Source: Nitzschia sp. pyKryTriq1
Taxonomy: Eukaryota; Bacillariophyta; Bacillariophyceae; Bacillariales; Bacillariaceae
DNA length: 64,000 nucleotides
Reading direction: 5' to 3'
Assembly (NCBI GenBank): GCA_956465555.1
Contig: OY101122.1
Span: 1,623,001-1,687,000 of the forward strand
Shown here: positions 42,673 to 53,514 of the stretch, in pieces
Layout of the letters: each line of letters starts with the position of its first letter
Numbering within the stretch: position 1 is the first letter of the stretch
Position numbers and translations under genes: made by a program
Notes under the pieces: model-generated
What the model was told of the DNA's origin: nothing
The model's input: only the letters and a program-made list of their open reading frames with translations
The model's database searches: none

Positions 42673-45600
42673 ATGAAGTTCAACTATAAGCTTCAACGAT
42701 TATGTGGGGCCTATTACGGTAATCCCACCACTACCGACGCCTATGGCGGTAACGGGAAGGGCAGTGGATCGAATGTTTTGTATACATCCAATGGCGACAC
42801 ATTGTTGTCGGCAGTCTCGAATCGAGTCCAAGTTTTGGATCTCAAAACCCATGCGGTGCGAACGTTACCAGTTGAAGCACGCTCAAATATCAAGTGCATG
42901 GCTCTTTCGCCGAATGATACTCTGCTGTTGGTGGTTGACGTTCAGTCCTACGCCATGATTATCAATTTTGTCCGAGGTGTAGTCTTGCATCGTTTCAAGT
43001 TCAAGCGAAAGGTTCGGTACGCCACCTTTTCTCCGTGTGGCCAGTATATCGCGGTCACGCACGGCAAACATATCCAGGTATGGTTCGCTCCGAATCACTT
43101 GCGAAAGGAATTCTCTCCCTTGATTCTTCATCGCACATATACTGGGCAGTCCAACGATGTGGTTCACATTGAATGGAGTTCGGATTCCTCTGTGCTGGTG
43201 GCTGCCAGTCGAGATGGCACGGTAAGGATATGGACCACTCATACCACAAGAGACTACCTGCCTGTAACTCTTAGTGGACACAAGACGGCAATTGTCGGTG
43301 CTTACTTTGCCTACACGGCTGATAAATCTCGCATTGAAGCGTGCTACACCATCAGTCAAGATGGGGCTCTAGTCAGCTGGAAGCCGAACTACCAAGACAA
43401 AATACCATCGAGTTCTTCTGAAGATATTGACTTACCACCCGGGGAGGACGAGTTTGAAGCTCAAATGGACCAAGCGGTTGACTTCTTTTCTGGAGGCGGC
43501 CAACCACAAACGGCTCCATCAACCTCCGCCGCTAGCGTTGAGAATAAGTCCCAAGGCCACCACCTCGTGGGATGCCAATGGAAATCTGACTCACGTCACT
43601 ATTTCAACCAAGAGGGATCAACGGTTGTGGCCGCCACATACAACCAAAGATCGAAACTCTTGGCCATTGGCTTTTCGTCAGGCGTGTTTGGTCTGTACGA
43701 AATGCCTGCGGTAGCCAACATCCACACCCTTTCGATAGGTGCGAGCCAGCGCATCCAATCTTGCATTCTCAACGAAACAGGGGAATGGTTGGCCCTGGGA
43801 TGTCCTTCTTCTCAGCAGTTATTGGTGTGGGAGTGGAGATCAGAAACCTATGTGCTCAAGCAACGGGGGCATGCCTATGGCATGCGCTGCATGGCCTACT
43901 CACCCGACGGTGTCGTCGTTTGTACCGGTGGAGAAGATGGGAAAATCAAACTCTGGAATGCTTCTAGTGGTTTCTGCTATGTCACTATGGAACAATCCCA
44001 TCAAGCACCTGTAACAAGTGTTTGTTTTGCCAAGCCGAGTGTGGTCTTGAGTGCCAGTCTGGATGGAACTGTCCGAGCACACGACCTTCACAGGTATCGA
44101 ACATTCAAGACTCTGACCACGCCTACGCCGGTTCAGTTTCTGAGTCTCGCTGTCGATCCCAGTGGTGAAATTGTAACGGCTGGATCAATGGACCCCTTTC
44201 ACGTATATGCATGGAATTTGCAGACAGGCAAGCTTCTCGATATTTTCACAGGTCACAGCGGGCCTGTGTGCAGTCTCGACTTCCAAAGCAGTGGAGGAAC
44301 CTTGGCCAGTGGCTCTTGGGATGGCTCAGTCAAATTGTGGGATCTTTACAAGGGCAACGTCCCAACAGAGAGTCTCCAGCACAACTCCGATGTGGTTTGC
44401 GTAGCCTACCGCCCCGACGGAAAGGAAGTTTGTGCTGGAACTATTGGTGGACTTTTGAGTTTCTGGGACGTGGAGAACGCCAAACTCAAATTTGAAATTG
44501 ACGGCCGGCGAGATATTGCTGGTGGTCGAAAGATGAACGATCGCCAGACTGCCGACAACAACGCGTCCTCCCGATATTTCACCTCCGTTTGCTACTCTGC
44601 CGATGGATCTTGCATCCTGGCTGGAGGCAATTCCAAATACGTATGCATTTACGAGATCTCTCAGCAGGTTCTGCTGAAAAAGTTCCAAGTTACATTCAAC
44701 CGTAGTCTCGATGGCGTCCTAGACGAGGTACGTTCGACGACGATTCATTCTTGTCACGTGGATAGTGGTTTGGATACCAGCGGAGAAAGAGGGAAGAACG
44801 CAGTGATGATGTACCCCATAAACGTTTGCAGAAACCCTGACGGGCTTAGACCCCCTATGGAGTATATTAACTTCCTTGGATGTCTGAGCGTTGCTTCTCT
44901 ATTTTCCGAAGGCTTCAATTCCAATGCCCCCTCTTGGGATTGGATTCTTGTTGTCATGACCTGTTCTTACATTTTTTCTCTTTTTCCAGCTCAACTCGAA
45001 AAACTTGACTGAATTTGGTCCGGTCGACGACCATGCCGACTCGGGCGACGAAACAACCTACAATGCAATTCGGCTCCCAGGTGCGAAACGAGGCGATGAT
45101 GGCTCCCGCTCCAGCAAGGTCGAGGTTTTGACCAGCCAGGTTTCGTTTTCATCGACTGGTCGCGAATGGGCAGCCGTGTCCGGCGAGGGACTTCATGTCT
45201 ACTCTTTAGACGAAGACATGATATTTGACCCTATTTCCCTCACGGAAAGCATCACACCCGCAGCCGTCGAGTCCAAACTCATGAACGGCGACTATGCGAT
45301 TGCCTTACAAATGGCAGCACACCTGAATGAGTTCACCTTGGTCCGACAAGTATTGGAAGAGACACCATTTGCCTCCATTACTCACGTTGTTCGTACCATC
45401 GGTCCAGAACACTTGGAACGCCTGATGCAATTCATTTCCAAGATCATGGATACATCTCCGCATGTCGAGTTTTATTTGGAATGGTGCCTCGAGATGCTCA
45501 AAACGCATGGCATGCACATGGATAAGCATCGAACATCTTTCATGAGAGCCTTTCGGGCGATGCACAAGGTCGTCCAAACGAGAGACGACGAAGTCAAGAC

Positions 45601-45715
45601 AATTTGTAACCAGAATCGCTACACTCTGGACTTCATCGCTAGCCAGGCACGTCTCGTCCAGAGCCAGCAAGAGTACGAAGATGAGCACGGGGTTGAAAGC
45701 ATGGTAATGACGTAG
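42673..45715 (+). CDS. PWP2: Periodic tryptophan protein 2 (UTP-B, small-subunit processome)
   Basis: There are two exons, 42673-44727 and 44990-45715, encoding 926 residues. The 262-bp intron (GTACGT...TCCAG) restores SLDGVLDE-LNSKNLTEFGP, typical of PWP2. Two WD40 propellers cover about residues 10-660 (repeats with VRIWTT, IKLWNAS, VKLWDL, LSFWDV), and a Utp12-type helical C-terminus covers about 740-920 (ALQMAAHLNEFTLVRQVLEE). PWP2/UTP1 is a nucleolar protein needed for early 18S rRNA processing. It contains a short acidic/Gln insert near 250-300. The intron has no in-frame stop until just past its end, so retention would remove the Utp12 region. Confidence 0.95.
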
Positions 45716-45759
45716 CGCCCGACATATTAGATTTCTATTTCCCCCTCTCTATCAGACTG

Positions 45760-47331
45760 TTACGGTTCTACACAATCCTCAAATTCGTCTTCTTCCGATG
45801 CATCAGAATGCAAACGCTGTATCGCTGGAATATCCGTCTTCCCGGCGACCCCCTCACTCGCCGGTTTGGCAACTTTATCGCCGCTTTCTTTTGCCGTCCC
45901 AGACACGCCTACGCTCATTTGAAAGCTTGCCGCCAAAGCCTGGATAGACTCTTGGTATTCTTTCTTGGAGGCCTCAATTTCCTTTTCTAATGTCTCGATT
46001 CGTCCCCCCATGAATTTGCGGACGGATTCTACTTCCTCAGATTGCTTCTGCTGGGCCTCTTGTTTCACTTTTTGCAACATTTCATCATGCTCGCTTTGGG
46101 CAATGACTAGCTTGGTCTGCAGTTCAGCTAACCTTTCCTCCAACAGTTGGGACTCCGAGTCTTCCTCCTCTTTGGCGTGCACCAATGCTTGCTCCAATGC
46201 TTGCTCCAATGCCTGTGTCTTGGACTGGAGCTCTTTTGTCAGAGTCTCTATTTGCTTTTTCATCTCGACATTATCGTGACTGGCTTGATCTCTTCCATCT
46301 CCTAGATCGTGCGTCGATATTCGGATTGCTAGCTCGGTTTCCAGCGAATTCTTCTCGGCGGTCACTTTAGCAAGAGCTTTTACGATTTCATCCTTTGCGT
46401 TTCTAGCCTCCTCCAATTCAATTTCCAACGCATCGGCCTTTTGCTTGGACATGGCACGTTGATTTCGTTCTTCCGCCAGTAGTCGTTCCATGACTTGCAA
46501 CGCAGTATCGACGGATGCCTTTGTCTTGGCTTGTTGTTCCTTAGTTTGCGTCGTCTTCCGTTCCAAAGCGTAATCATCCATCATCCAAAGCTGATGAGGA
46601 CTATCCACCAACTGAAACGAATTTGCCCGTGGCTTAGTAGGGGTGCTACTGCCGCCAGCATGCAATTCTTTAGTACCTGGTTCGTAAACGGGAGGCCGCC
46701 GTAACAAATTGGAAGAGGCTTCCTTGGGCCCACCTCCGTGATTGCTAGGGTTAGCAGCCTCCAACAACGACCGATTGTATGAATCAACACTTGTTTGAAT
46801 GAAAACATCAGAAATAGCAGCCAGCCAATCCATTTGTGTTTGATGATGATCAAAACACAATTTCCATTTGGTTTCCTGCGCCAATCCCACTGGAACTTTG
46901 ATGCTCAAACAAAATGGAGACGGTGCCCCTCCATGCCCAAAGCTTGCCTGGACAGTCGCCTTTTCTTCCGCTAAATCAATATATCCACGCAATAATTCTT
47001 GTGGATCATTCGAGGAAGAAAGTGCTTTACTAGGATCCGAATCAAAATAAAGGAGAACCTTTCCCCGTAACTGTAAATGGCGCGATTCCCAGGCACTCGA
47101 ATACGACGCCAACTTTCCCAGCCCGCCACGTCGTTTCCAGACAGATCCAGAAAATAAAATGGGTTCCTCTTGGAGCAAGCGTTTCAACTCTTCGTCAGTC
47201 TTGGCATTGGTCAATTTGATATTTGCTCCGCTGGCATTCGAAAGAGCGGTCGACGCGGCGTTTAAATTGGAAATGCTCGCTTGACGAGCTTTGTTGGCGG
47301 CCCTTTTCGTTTGTTCGAGAAACTTGTTCAT
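45760..47331 (-). CDS. PH-domain protein with long coiled coil
   Basis: The single-exon product has 523 residues. A helical Ala/Asn-rich N-terminus (residues 1-50) is followed by a pleckstrin-homology domain at about 55-185, starting LFSGSVWKRRGGLGKLASYS and ending at the Trp helix QMDWLAAISDVF. A linker of about 80 residues comes next, then a continuous Glu/Gln/Lys-rich coiled coil (about 265-470) and an acidic tail (DEEDEFEDCVEP-like). The architecture suggests membrane-phosphoinositide binding plus dimerisation, as in trafficking or cytoskeletal adaptors. No orthologue is recognised. It is convergent with PWP2, only 44 bp apart. Confidence 0.82.
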   Translation of the reverse strand: MNKFLEQTKRAANKARQASISNLNAASTALSNASGANIKLTNAKTDEELKRLLQEEPILFSGSVWKRRGGLGKLASYSSAWESRHLQLRGKVLLYFDSDPSKALSSSNDPQELLRGYIDLAEEKATVQASFGHGGAPSPFCLSIKVPVGLAQETKWKLCFDHHQTQMDWLAAISDVFIQTSVDSYNRSLLEAANPSNHGGGPKEASSNLLRRPPVYEPGTKELHAGGSSTPTKPRANSFQLVDSPHQLWMMDDYALERKTTQTKEQQAKTKASVDTALQVMERLLAEERNQRAMSKQKADALEIELEEARNAKDEIVKALAKVTAEKNSLETELAIRISTHDLGDGRDQASHDNVEMKKQIETLTKELQSKTQALEQALEQALVHAKEEEDSESQLLEERLAELQTKLVIAQSEHDEMLQKVKQEAQQKQSEEVESVRKFMGGRIETLEKEIEASKKEYQESIQALAASFQMSVGVSGTAKESGDKVAKPASEGVAGKTDIPAIQRLHSDASEEDEFEDCVEP

Positions 47332-48339
47332 TGTAGTCGTGCAAGTAGGTAAAAAGCAACTGTATAGCCAGGCAATGAAAGTCGTCGCTGACTCGCTTTC
47401 TCCCCGCTTGTGCTGTCTGTAGCTAGACTACTAGAGTAGAGGTGTCAAGAATGGAGAGGTCTACTAGCTAGTAGCTACTGGCAAGTAGTGAGTTGAGAGG
47501 AAAGCAACAACAGGCATGATCGCCGTCGTTCTGTTGATGATGTGATGATTCATTCAAGCGCACTCTCCGAAGAGAGCGCGATCGGAGGCATTATTTCTTC
47601 GGGCTGGCGCGTGTGTTCCGACCTAACCCCCAAGTCAATGACTCGACCGACTAAAAATGGTTTGATTTAATGTTAAAGATGTTGCCCTCTGATCACGAAG
47701 GATCACTCGGGGGTATTTCCTTTCCGACCGTTGAGAAGTTTCACATCATCATGCATTGATCATCGCTCGCCATCTTGAAGAATAATCTGCTGCCACTATT
47801 ATTCTGGTACGTAGTACTCGTACCGGTACGATAGATGATCGTTGATGACGATGATAGAAAGCGACACCACGATGCATTGATGTCGCGAAGCTATCGTACT
47901 CTGACCTTTCGTTCCCAAAAAGATGATGACCAAAGAGGTGGAGACAACAATTCATGTTCTATAGCGTACAGCCAGCAGCGAGTCTCGAGCGGGCTCCTCG
48001 TGAGGCACCAGGACAGGACAGCCAACGCTTCTGCTGCAGCATCAGCCCTCTGATCTACATTACAACAAGTACCAGTACAGTACTCTACTCGTAGAATGGA
48101 GGCACTAGGAGTGTGATGACAGCCACGTGGGCGTCTATAATGTTACGAATAATTGGACGGGAGACACACTGCACAACAATGCTGTGTGAATGATGATCAC
48201 TGGCATAAAGAGGATCGCTCTGCATAAGAGAGAAGAAGTGAAAGGGACTGACTGACCGTGATCATCGTCCTAAAGAATATAATTGCAGGAACAAACGACC
48301 CGTGCTGTCGCAATGCCGTGGAGGACGAAAACCGCCGCC
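47332..48339. other. Intergenic stretch with CTAG and GTAC words
   Basis: A CTAG-rich patch at about 47422-47490 (GCTAGACTACTAGAG, CTACTAGCTAGTAGCTAC) lies just upstream of the PH gene. GTAC words occur at 47808-47830 and 48070-48086. Short frames at 47749-48053 have no recognisable features. Confidence 0.45.
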
Positions 48340-49581
48340 TTATTCGTTGTCAATCAACAACATCAAAGGCGCGATTTCATCTTGCTCTACCATCTGGGCA
48401 ACAGAGAGAGAACATTCCCCCAAGGCAGCCAAGGCGGCCGACTGATATCCAGCGGCAGAGATCAATTTGCAAAAGGCGCGCTCAACCTTTTCGAGATTGA
48501 AAAAGGGAGCCAGGGCGGGGTCAAGCCCTTCTTCGGTCTCCCCGTTGTTGGCGCACGTACGGCACTGAACGCGGACCGAACCGCGCCAGGTGCCTGTAGG
48601 GCGACTTTCAGGAGCTCGGCTTCCGCGAAGAATCATCGATGGGACCGGTACTACCACCTCGTCGTGATAGAGCTCCAAGGAAGCTGGGACAAAGTCTTCA
48701 ATGAAGTAGTCATCACCAAAGTTGACTTTGTTGTAGGCAATGACGAGGGCGTCAGACACGATCTGAAGCAAACCATCGTCCTGGCAAGACGCAAAGTCGT
48801 GCGACTCATCGCAGCTCAGACCAGTCAAAGCAATGGAAAGGCTCGCGTCTCCAGTAGTGTCCTCATTGCCCGGGGCGGTCCCGTGAGTCTTGGCGGTGGT
48901 GTCTTGCTCGTTGCTGGTGCTCTCGTCCTCGAAATCCCAGCTTCCAAGAGACTCGATCTGAAAAATCTTGCAACCATCGACATCCCCATAGACCTCCTTG
49001 GGGCCTTCATTCTTGAGGGTCGTGCAGAGTAGGTCTTCGATGGGCTTGAGGTTTGTCAAGGGGGCTGGACCAGTCAAAGCGCCGGAAGAAAGAGCAATCG
49101 CATTCCTGTCCTTGCCGCATAGGCGGCACGAAATATCACTGATGCCGTAGGTACTGACAGTCCACTTACGCTTGGACGATCTTTTCCGCTTCCTGTCGAC
49201 GTCAGCGATGAGATCGCTTCCAGCGGTGAGCCACTCGAGATCATCGAAGACAGCGTCCAAGAACGAGGTGCTCTCCATGGAAACATCAACCTGCATCTCC
49301 ACGGCGGAGATGTTGAAGTCCACAAAGTTGTAGTCATCGTCGAGAGGAGCGTGGATGACGTTGTAGGAACGCTTGATGGCATGGGCCAGGAAGGCAAGAT
49401 CCTGGGCAGTAGGACGCTTCTTCATACCGCGGAAACCAATGCGAAGGCGGGAGAAGATATCACGCCAGCTTCCGTCGTCTCTGCCCTCGAGATCGACGGA
49501 CGGTTCGGGAATGGCAGCAGTTGCGCCAGTGGCGACTGCCAAAGGGGTAAGCAAAAGGAGAGATCCAGTAGAGAACTTCAT
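48340..49581 (-). CDS. Secreted protein with two related Cys-motif modules, unknown function
   Basis: The ATG at 49581 opens a signal peptide (MKFSTGSLLLLTPLAVATGATA); the frame extends 46 codons upstream without features. The product has 413 residues. Two modules look related. The first has a helix with AIKRSYNVIH, then DDDYNFVDFNISAVEM, CRLCG, a helix LKPIEDLLCTTL and a final DGC. The second repeats this order with DALVIAYNKVN, GDDYFIEDFVPASLEL, CRTCA, LEKVERAFCKLI and GEC. Between them is an acidic Thr-rich linker. The paired CxxC, the later single Cys in each helix and the last Cys suggest disulphides or metal binding in an extracellular domain. No family recognised; possibly lineage-specific. 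Confidence 0.78.
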   Translation of the reverse strand: MKFSTGSLLLLTPLAVATGATAAIPEPSVDLEGRDDGSWRDIFSRLRIGFRGMKKRPTAQDLAFLAHAIKRSYNVIHAPLDDDYNFVDFNISAVEMQVDVSMESTSFLDAVFDDLEWLTAGSDLIADVDRKRKRSSKRKWTVSTYGISDISCRLCGKDRNAIALSSGALTGPAPLTNLKPIEDLLCTTLKNEGPKEVYGDVDGCKIFQIESLGSWDFEDESTSNEQDTTAKTHGTAPGNEDTTGDASLSIALTGLSCDESHDFASCQDDGLLQIVSDALVIAYNKVNFGDDYFIEDFVPASLELYHDEVVVPVPSMILRGSRAPESRPTGTWRGSVRVQCRTCANNGETEEGLDPALAPFFNLEKVERAFCKLISAAGYQSAALAALGECSLSVAQMVEQDEIAPLMLLIDNE

Positions 49582-50530
49582 GGTTATGGTTGCAATAGAT
49601 GGAAACTGAAGAGTATTGACAACGTCGGTGCTTTCAATTTTATGAGAGTAGACCTTGGAGGGAATGGACGTCCCCGTTCCTGCAGTTCGATGGAGATCCT
49701 TGCGCATGATGCAGTACAAATTCTACGAGACTCTGTCATTTGTCTTGATACGACGACGACTCCTCGCATCGAAAACTAGCCAGTCATACTTTCTTGAAGT
49801 GATCGTTCGGCACATTACGCAGTATGTTCCCAGTAGAGGAGTCTAGTTTTGTGCTGGGAAAGTCCGAGAAGGATACGCTCTCGAGAAGGTTTTGAACAGT
49901 CTCAAGTCCCAGTTGGGGGCGTATGTCCTTTGAAACTCGTATAAATAGACTATAACTCTTATTAAGATCATACGGGAATGAGAGATGCTAGTCCGTACTA
50001 AAAGTTACTCGTAGTTTGCAGAAAGAGCTTCGTTCTCGCTCATCGAGAAAGCTTCTCAAAAATTCGCAACGAGATAGCATAAGGATGCGCGGTTGCAGAG
50101 ATCGACTATGACTGATGATTCACTAATCATCGAGTCACGTATAAGTCGACGCTGGAGTGAAACATTTTGATTGGTTTTCCAAGTCACGAGACCCATCAAA
50201 TTGCAATCACCAGTCATCCAGGGCCAACAGATCCTGTACAGTAGTCTACAGTATTCGACTATCGTACCGTGCAGATGGTCCGAGTACGGCGTACAAAGTA
50301 CTTGTGCAGTATGCATACCGTACCGGCGGTACCGTGTGCATACCGAACTGTACTCGTATCGAGTATTTACAAGTACGCAGTACCGCCGCGGCACGAGCAC
50401 GACGAGTATTTCATCTGCCGTTGATGATCTTCCTGTCTTGAGAGGTTATCAATTACAAACCTAGTCTAGTACTTTAATTGCCACCTCTTCCTTTTCGGAG
50501 CCAAGTCTTTCTCATCCGCTGCTCGGTATC
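49582..50530. other. Divergent intergenic region with GTAC patch
   Basis: A GTAC/ACCGG-rich patch at about 50230-50390 includes GTACCGTGCAGATGG, CATACCGTACCGGCGG and GTACTCGTATCGAG. The rest is unremarkable; short frames across it are repeat-derived. Confidence 0.55.
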
Positions 50531-51725
50531 ATGTCGCGGTGCTCAATAGTTGTGGCCTTGCTTTGCTTTAGAGCTGGAGCTTTCCAGCCGTCGGTCGGCG
50601 CTTTTCTGCCAAAAGTTCGCTCTTCACATCAAGTTCCTTTCAATCCTTTGGTTCTATCTTCATTTGCGGCAGACGGATCGGAATATTCATCTAAAGAATC
50701 CGACTATGACGATGAAGAGCTGGCGAGCATGGTTGCCTATCAGGGCGGTGAATTCGATGAAGATCAAGATGCCGAAGTGAAGGAGATGGCTCCGGTGACC
50801 GGGTCGAAAAATAGCGGAAGCCGATTTGTCGCTCTCATGTGGGATCAAGAGCTGGATACCAAGGGGCGGGATCCGCTTGAATTGCACCATGATCGCAACC
50901 AAATTGTGGAGGACCATGTCATGTTTTGTCGGAAGAGAAATCTATACAACGAAACCTTCAACACCGATAGTATGGTCGATATTCTGAGAAGTCTCCCACT
51001 GTAAGTGTTGGCACGATGGATTTGTCTCGAATTTTTATGCAAATCATTTGATCTCAACTACCGATTCAAACAAACCTTTTTTCATGTACTTTTTGTCCAT
51101 CTGCGTATATAGTCTGGCGTCGGACCTACAAAGGATTGTGGGAAGCCTCATGATTCTCGAGACCACCGATCTCAAGCACGTTAACGAAATGCTTCGAGAA
51201 GAGCCCAATCTAGTTGACTTGAATGGAGGAGATGTCAGCAAGATTCAATTGTATCGCTGGCGCCAAATTCGAGACTATACTTTACGTATCGATGACGGCC
51301 GATTTGGATTTCCTTGCATGATGGTTGGTTTAGACGACGAGCCAGAAAATATTGGAAATCTTCGATCAGAGATGAAAGCGAGTGCATTGGAGTACCTTAT
51401 CAAAAGTGAGAGAGTGATTGCATCTGGAGCCCTTCATCTGCCCACAGAATTTAAAGATGATCCATCTAGCATTCCAGTGGGCGATCTGATTCTGTTCAAT
51501 GCGAAGAATCGAGAAGATGCCATTCAGTTTGTTGAAGACATGCCATCGGCTATGGAAGGACTATACAAGGATTTGCGGGTACACTTCTACAACAATTTGG
51601 ATATTACTGGAAAATTCGTCTCGGAAGATCCACTGCGCGATGCACCTGGCTATCAGATGAAGGAGGCTCTTGAGTACTGGGGGTACCCAGTCGACGATGA
51701 GCAGACGCCTTGGTTGAACTGGTAG
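50531..51725 (+). CDS. Plastid-type protein with two tandem YCII-like domains
   Basis: There are two exons, 50531-51000 and 51113-51725, encoding 360 residues; the 112-bp intron (GTAAGT...TATAG) splits a Leu codon. The signal peptide ends GAFQPS, an ASAFAP-like motif. After an acidic linker come two repeats of a dimeric alpha/beta-barrel (YCII-like) pattern. The first runs from RFVALMWDQE to VGSLMILETTDLKHVNEMLREEP. The second runs from FPCMMVGLDDEPENIGNLRSEM to VGDLILFNAKNREDAIQFVEDMP and YKDLRVHFYNNL. YCII domains are small and of mostly unknown activity. Domain assignment is by pattern and moderately sure; plastid location is inferred from the leader. Confidence 0.68.
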
Positions 51726-52348
51726 TTCGGGACAAGAAAAAAAGAATCATCACTATAGTTCTCTATTACTAGCCGTATCCATCTTGTAGTTCCTGTCTGA
51801 GTGCTTGTACTCGTAGATGCTCTCTCTAGCTAGAATACTCATCTCTACTAGGTAGAGAGTAGAGCTACTATTCAAGAAAGAGGAGTAGATGATACGGTAC
51901 TAGACAGCGGCGCCGTGATGTGACGACGTACCGAGGTACAAGTACCGGTACCAGGTACTGTAGAATACTTGTACCGCTATGAACGCTAACAACGCGCGTT
52001 GGTGCGTAGAAAAGAGGCTCGCACGCTCGCTCGGAACGAACGGGCAAAAAGTTCGTTGGCGAACTTTTAGAACCAATCAATATCATCAATACGACGAGGA
52101 GATGTCATGCTCGATGCTCGCACCATTTGGGTTTTTGAATGAAGCTTTTCTCAGCCGACTTGCCTTCTAGTCCCCAACTAACACCGACCACCGTTCAATT
52201 TTTGTGTAAAAGGAGTGGAGTGCATCGGATCTTCAGTACAAGTACAAGTACTCGTATACAAGTAAATAGGATCCGCTTCATCGGGCGATATCATCATCGA
52301 AACTCATAATTTTGTTTTCTTTCTGACAAGAACAGCTGCACTGCCCGG
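51726..52348. other. Intergenic stretch with CTAG and GTAC words
   Basis: A CTCTAGCTAGAATAC / CTACTAGGTAGAGAGTAG patch at about 51818-51870, GTAC words at 51895-51977 (AAGTACCGGTACCAGGTAC) and an AGTACAAGTACAAGTAC run near 52234-52262 precede the RluA-like gene. No gene is seen. Confidence 0.5.
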
Positions 52349-53514
52349 ATGATGTCGATGCCATCATGTGTAACACACACTGCGTCGACTCGGGTGATCG
52401 GCAGGTATAGGCTGAGTCGTGTACTTTTCGCTGCGTTGCTCGCCGGCATTGTTAGCCAAAGCCTTGGAGCTTTTGTCGGTATGCAACAACAGCTCTCTCG
52501 CCAAGGGAAAACAATTGCATCATCACTTGAAGCATCTCTGAGCAGCGAGGAGGTTCGATCAAGACTTATCAGTCAGCTAGAAAAGCTCCGACTTAAGGAC
52601 CGACAAGCCAAAGTTGTTTCCAAAGAAGTAAGTGTTGGTGACGGATATTTAATTTTATTGTACTGGACGCCTGAGGACTCACAAGTGTTGCCATTCTCTC
52701 GACTTGCAAAACTTTGCCACAGGACATTGTTATTGTATCAGAAGATGAATATCTGGTCGTCGTTGACAAGCCCTCGGGTGTTTTGTCTGTTGCCAGTGAG
52801 CAGGGGATTCCATCACTTGCACAGACAGTTTTCGAAACTGCGAAAAGTAATTTCTCTTCATATGACCGGATGGTTGTGCATAGGCTAGGGACAGAGACAT
52901 CGGGTTTGATTGTGTTCGCAAAAACTATGGAAGCGCTTCGTGGAATGAATTCTTTGTTCAGAACCCGGCAGGTGACAAGACAATACGAAGTCCTGGTTTG
53001 TGGCCATGTAAAAGAGCAGCGTGGAACCATTGATATGCCATTGATGCGAGACTATATTCATCCACCATATATGCGCATATCCACAGATGAACACCAAAAG
53101 GCGTTACTGGATTTGAACCCCAACATTGTAGGGAAGAAGCTTCTCGAGGCCCCGAAGCCAAGTCAAACTCATTACGAGGTGGTGAGCCGCGAGAGCCTAA
53201 AGAGCACGGACTTGCCTGTCACGCGGCTAACTGTAACAAGTATTACCGGCCGAACCCACCAACTGAATGTACATTGTGCCGCTTTCGGTCATCCCATCGT
53301 CGGCGACCGTGTGTATGGGCTGGGTGGGGAAGCAGCCCCATATGGCGGCCTTGAAATGGCCCCGGATAGAGAAGGAGCTGCAACAATTGAGTTACAAGAT
53401 GAAATTGCCAAAGCCGCCGCTGATTTGAACATGTGCGTCCACGCCAAGCATCTTAAGTTCCGGCACCCGATCACAAACAATCTTCTTGAATTTAGAAGTC
53501 CTGCACCATTTTGA
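52349..53514 (+). CDS. RluA-family pseudouridine synthase-like protein, copy 1 (HRLG variant)
   Basis: There are two exons, 52349-52627 and 52723-53514, encoding 356 residues; the 95-bp intron (GTAAGT...CACAG) is phase 0, just before DIVIVSEDEYLVVVDKPSGV. The leader ends SLGAFVGM, ASAFAP-like, so plastid import is likely. The fold motifs are present: VDKPSGVL, RTHQLNVHCAAFGHPIVGDRVYG, and a C-terminal HAKHLKFRHP. The catalytic-loop motif reads VVHRLGTETSGLIVFAK, with Gly (residue 149) where canonical RluA enzymes have the catalytic Asp (HRLDxxTSG). It may be inactive, RNA-binding only, or use another residue. A paralogue with the same change lies at 59563. Confidence 0.85.

Noticed and set aside
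49351-49779. 142-codon plus-strand frame
   Set aside because: Shadow of the secreted two-module gene and its leader on the other strand.
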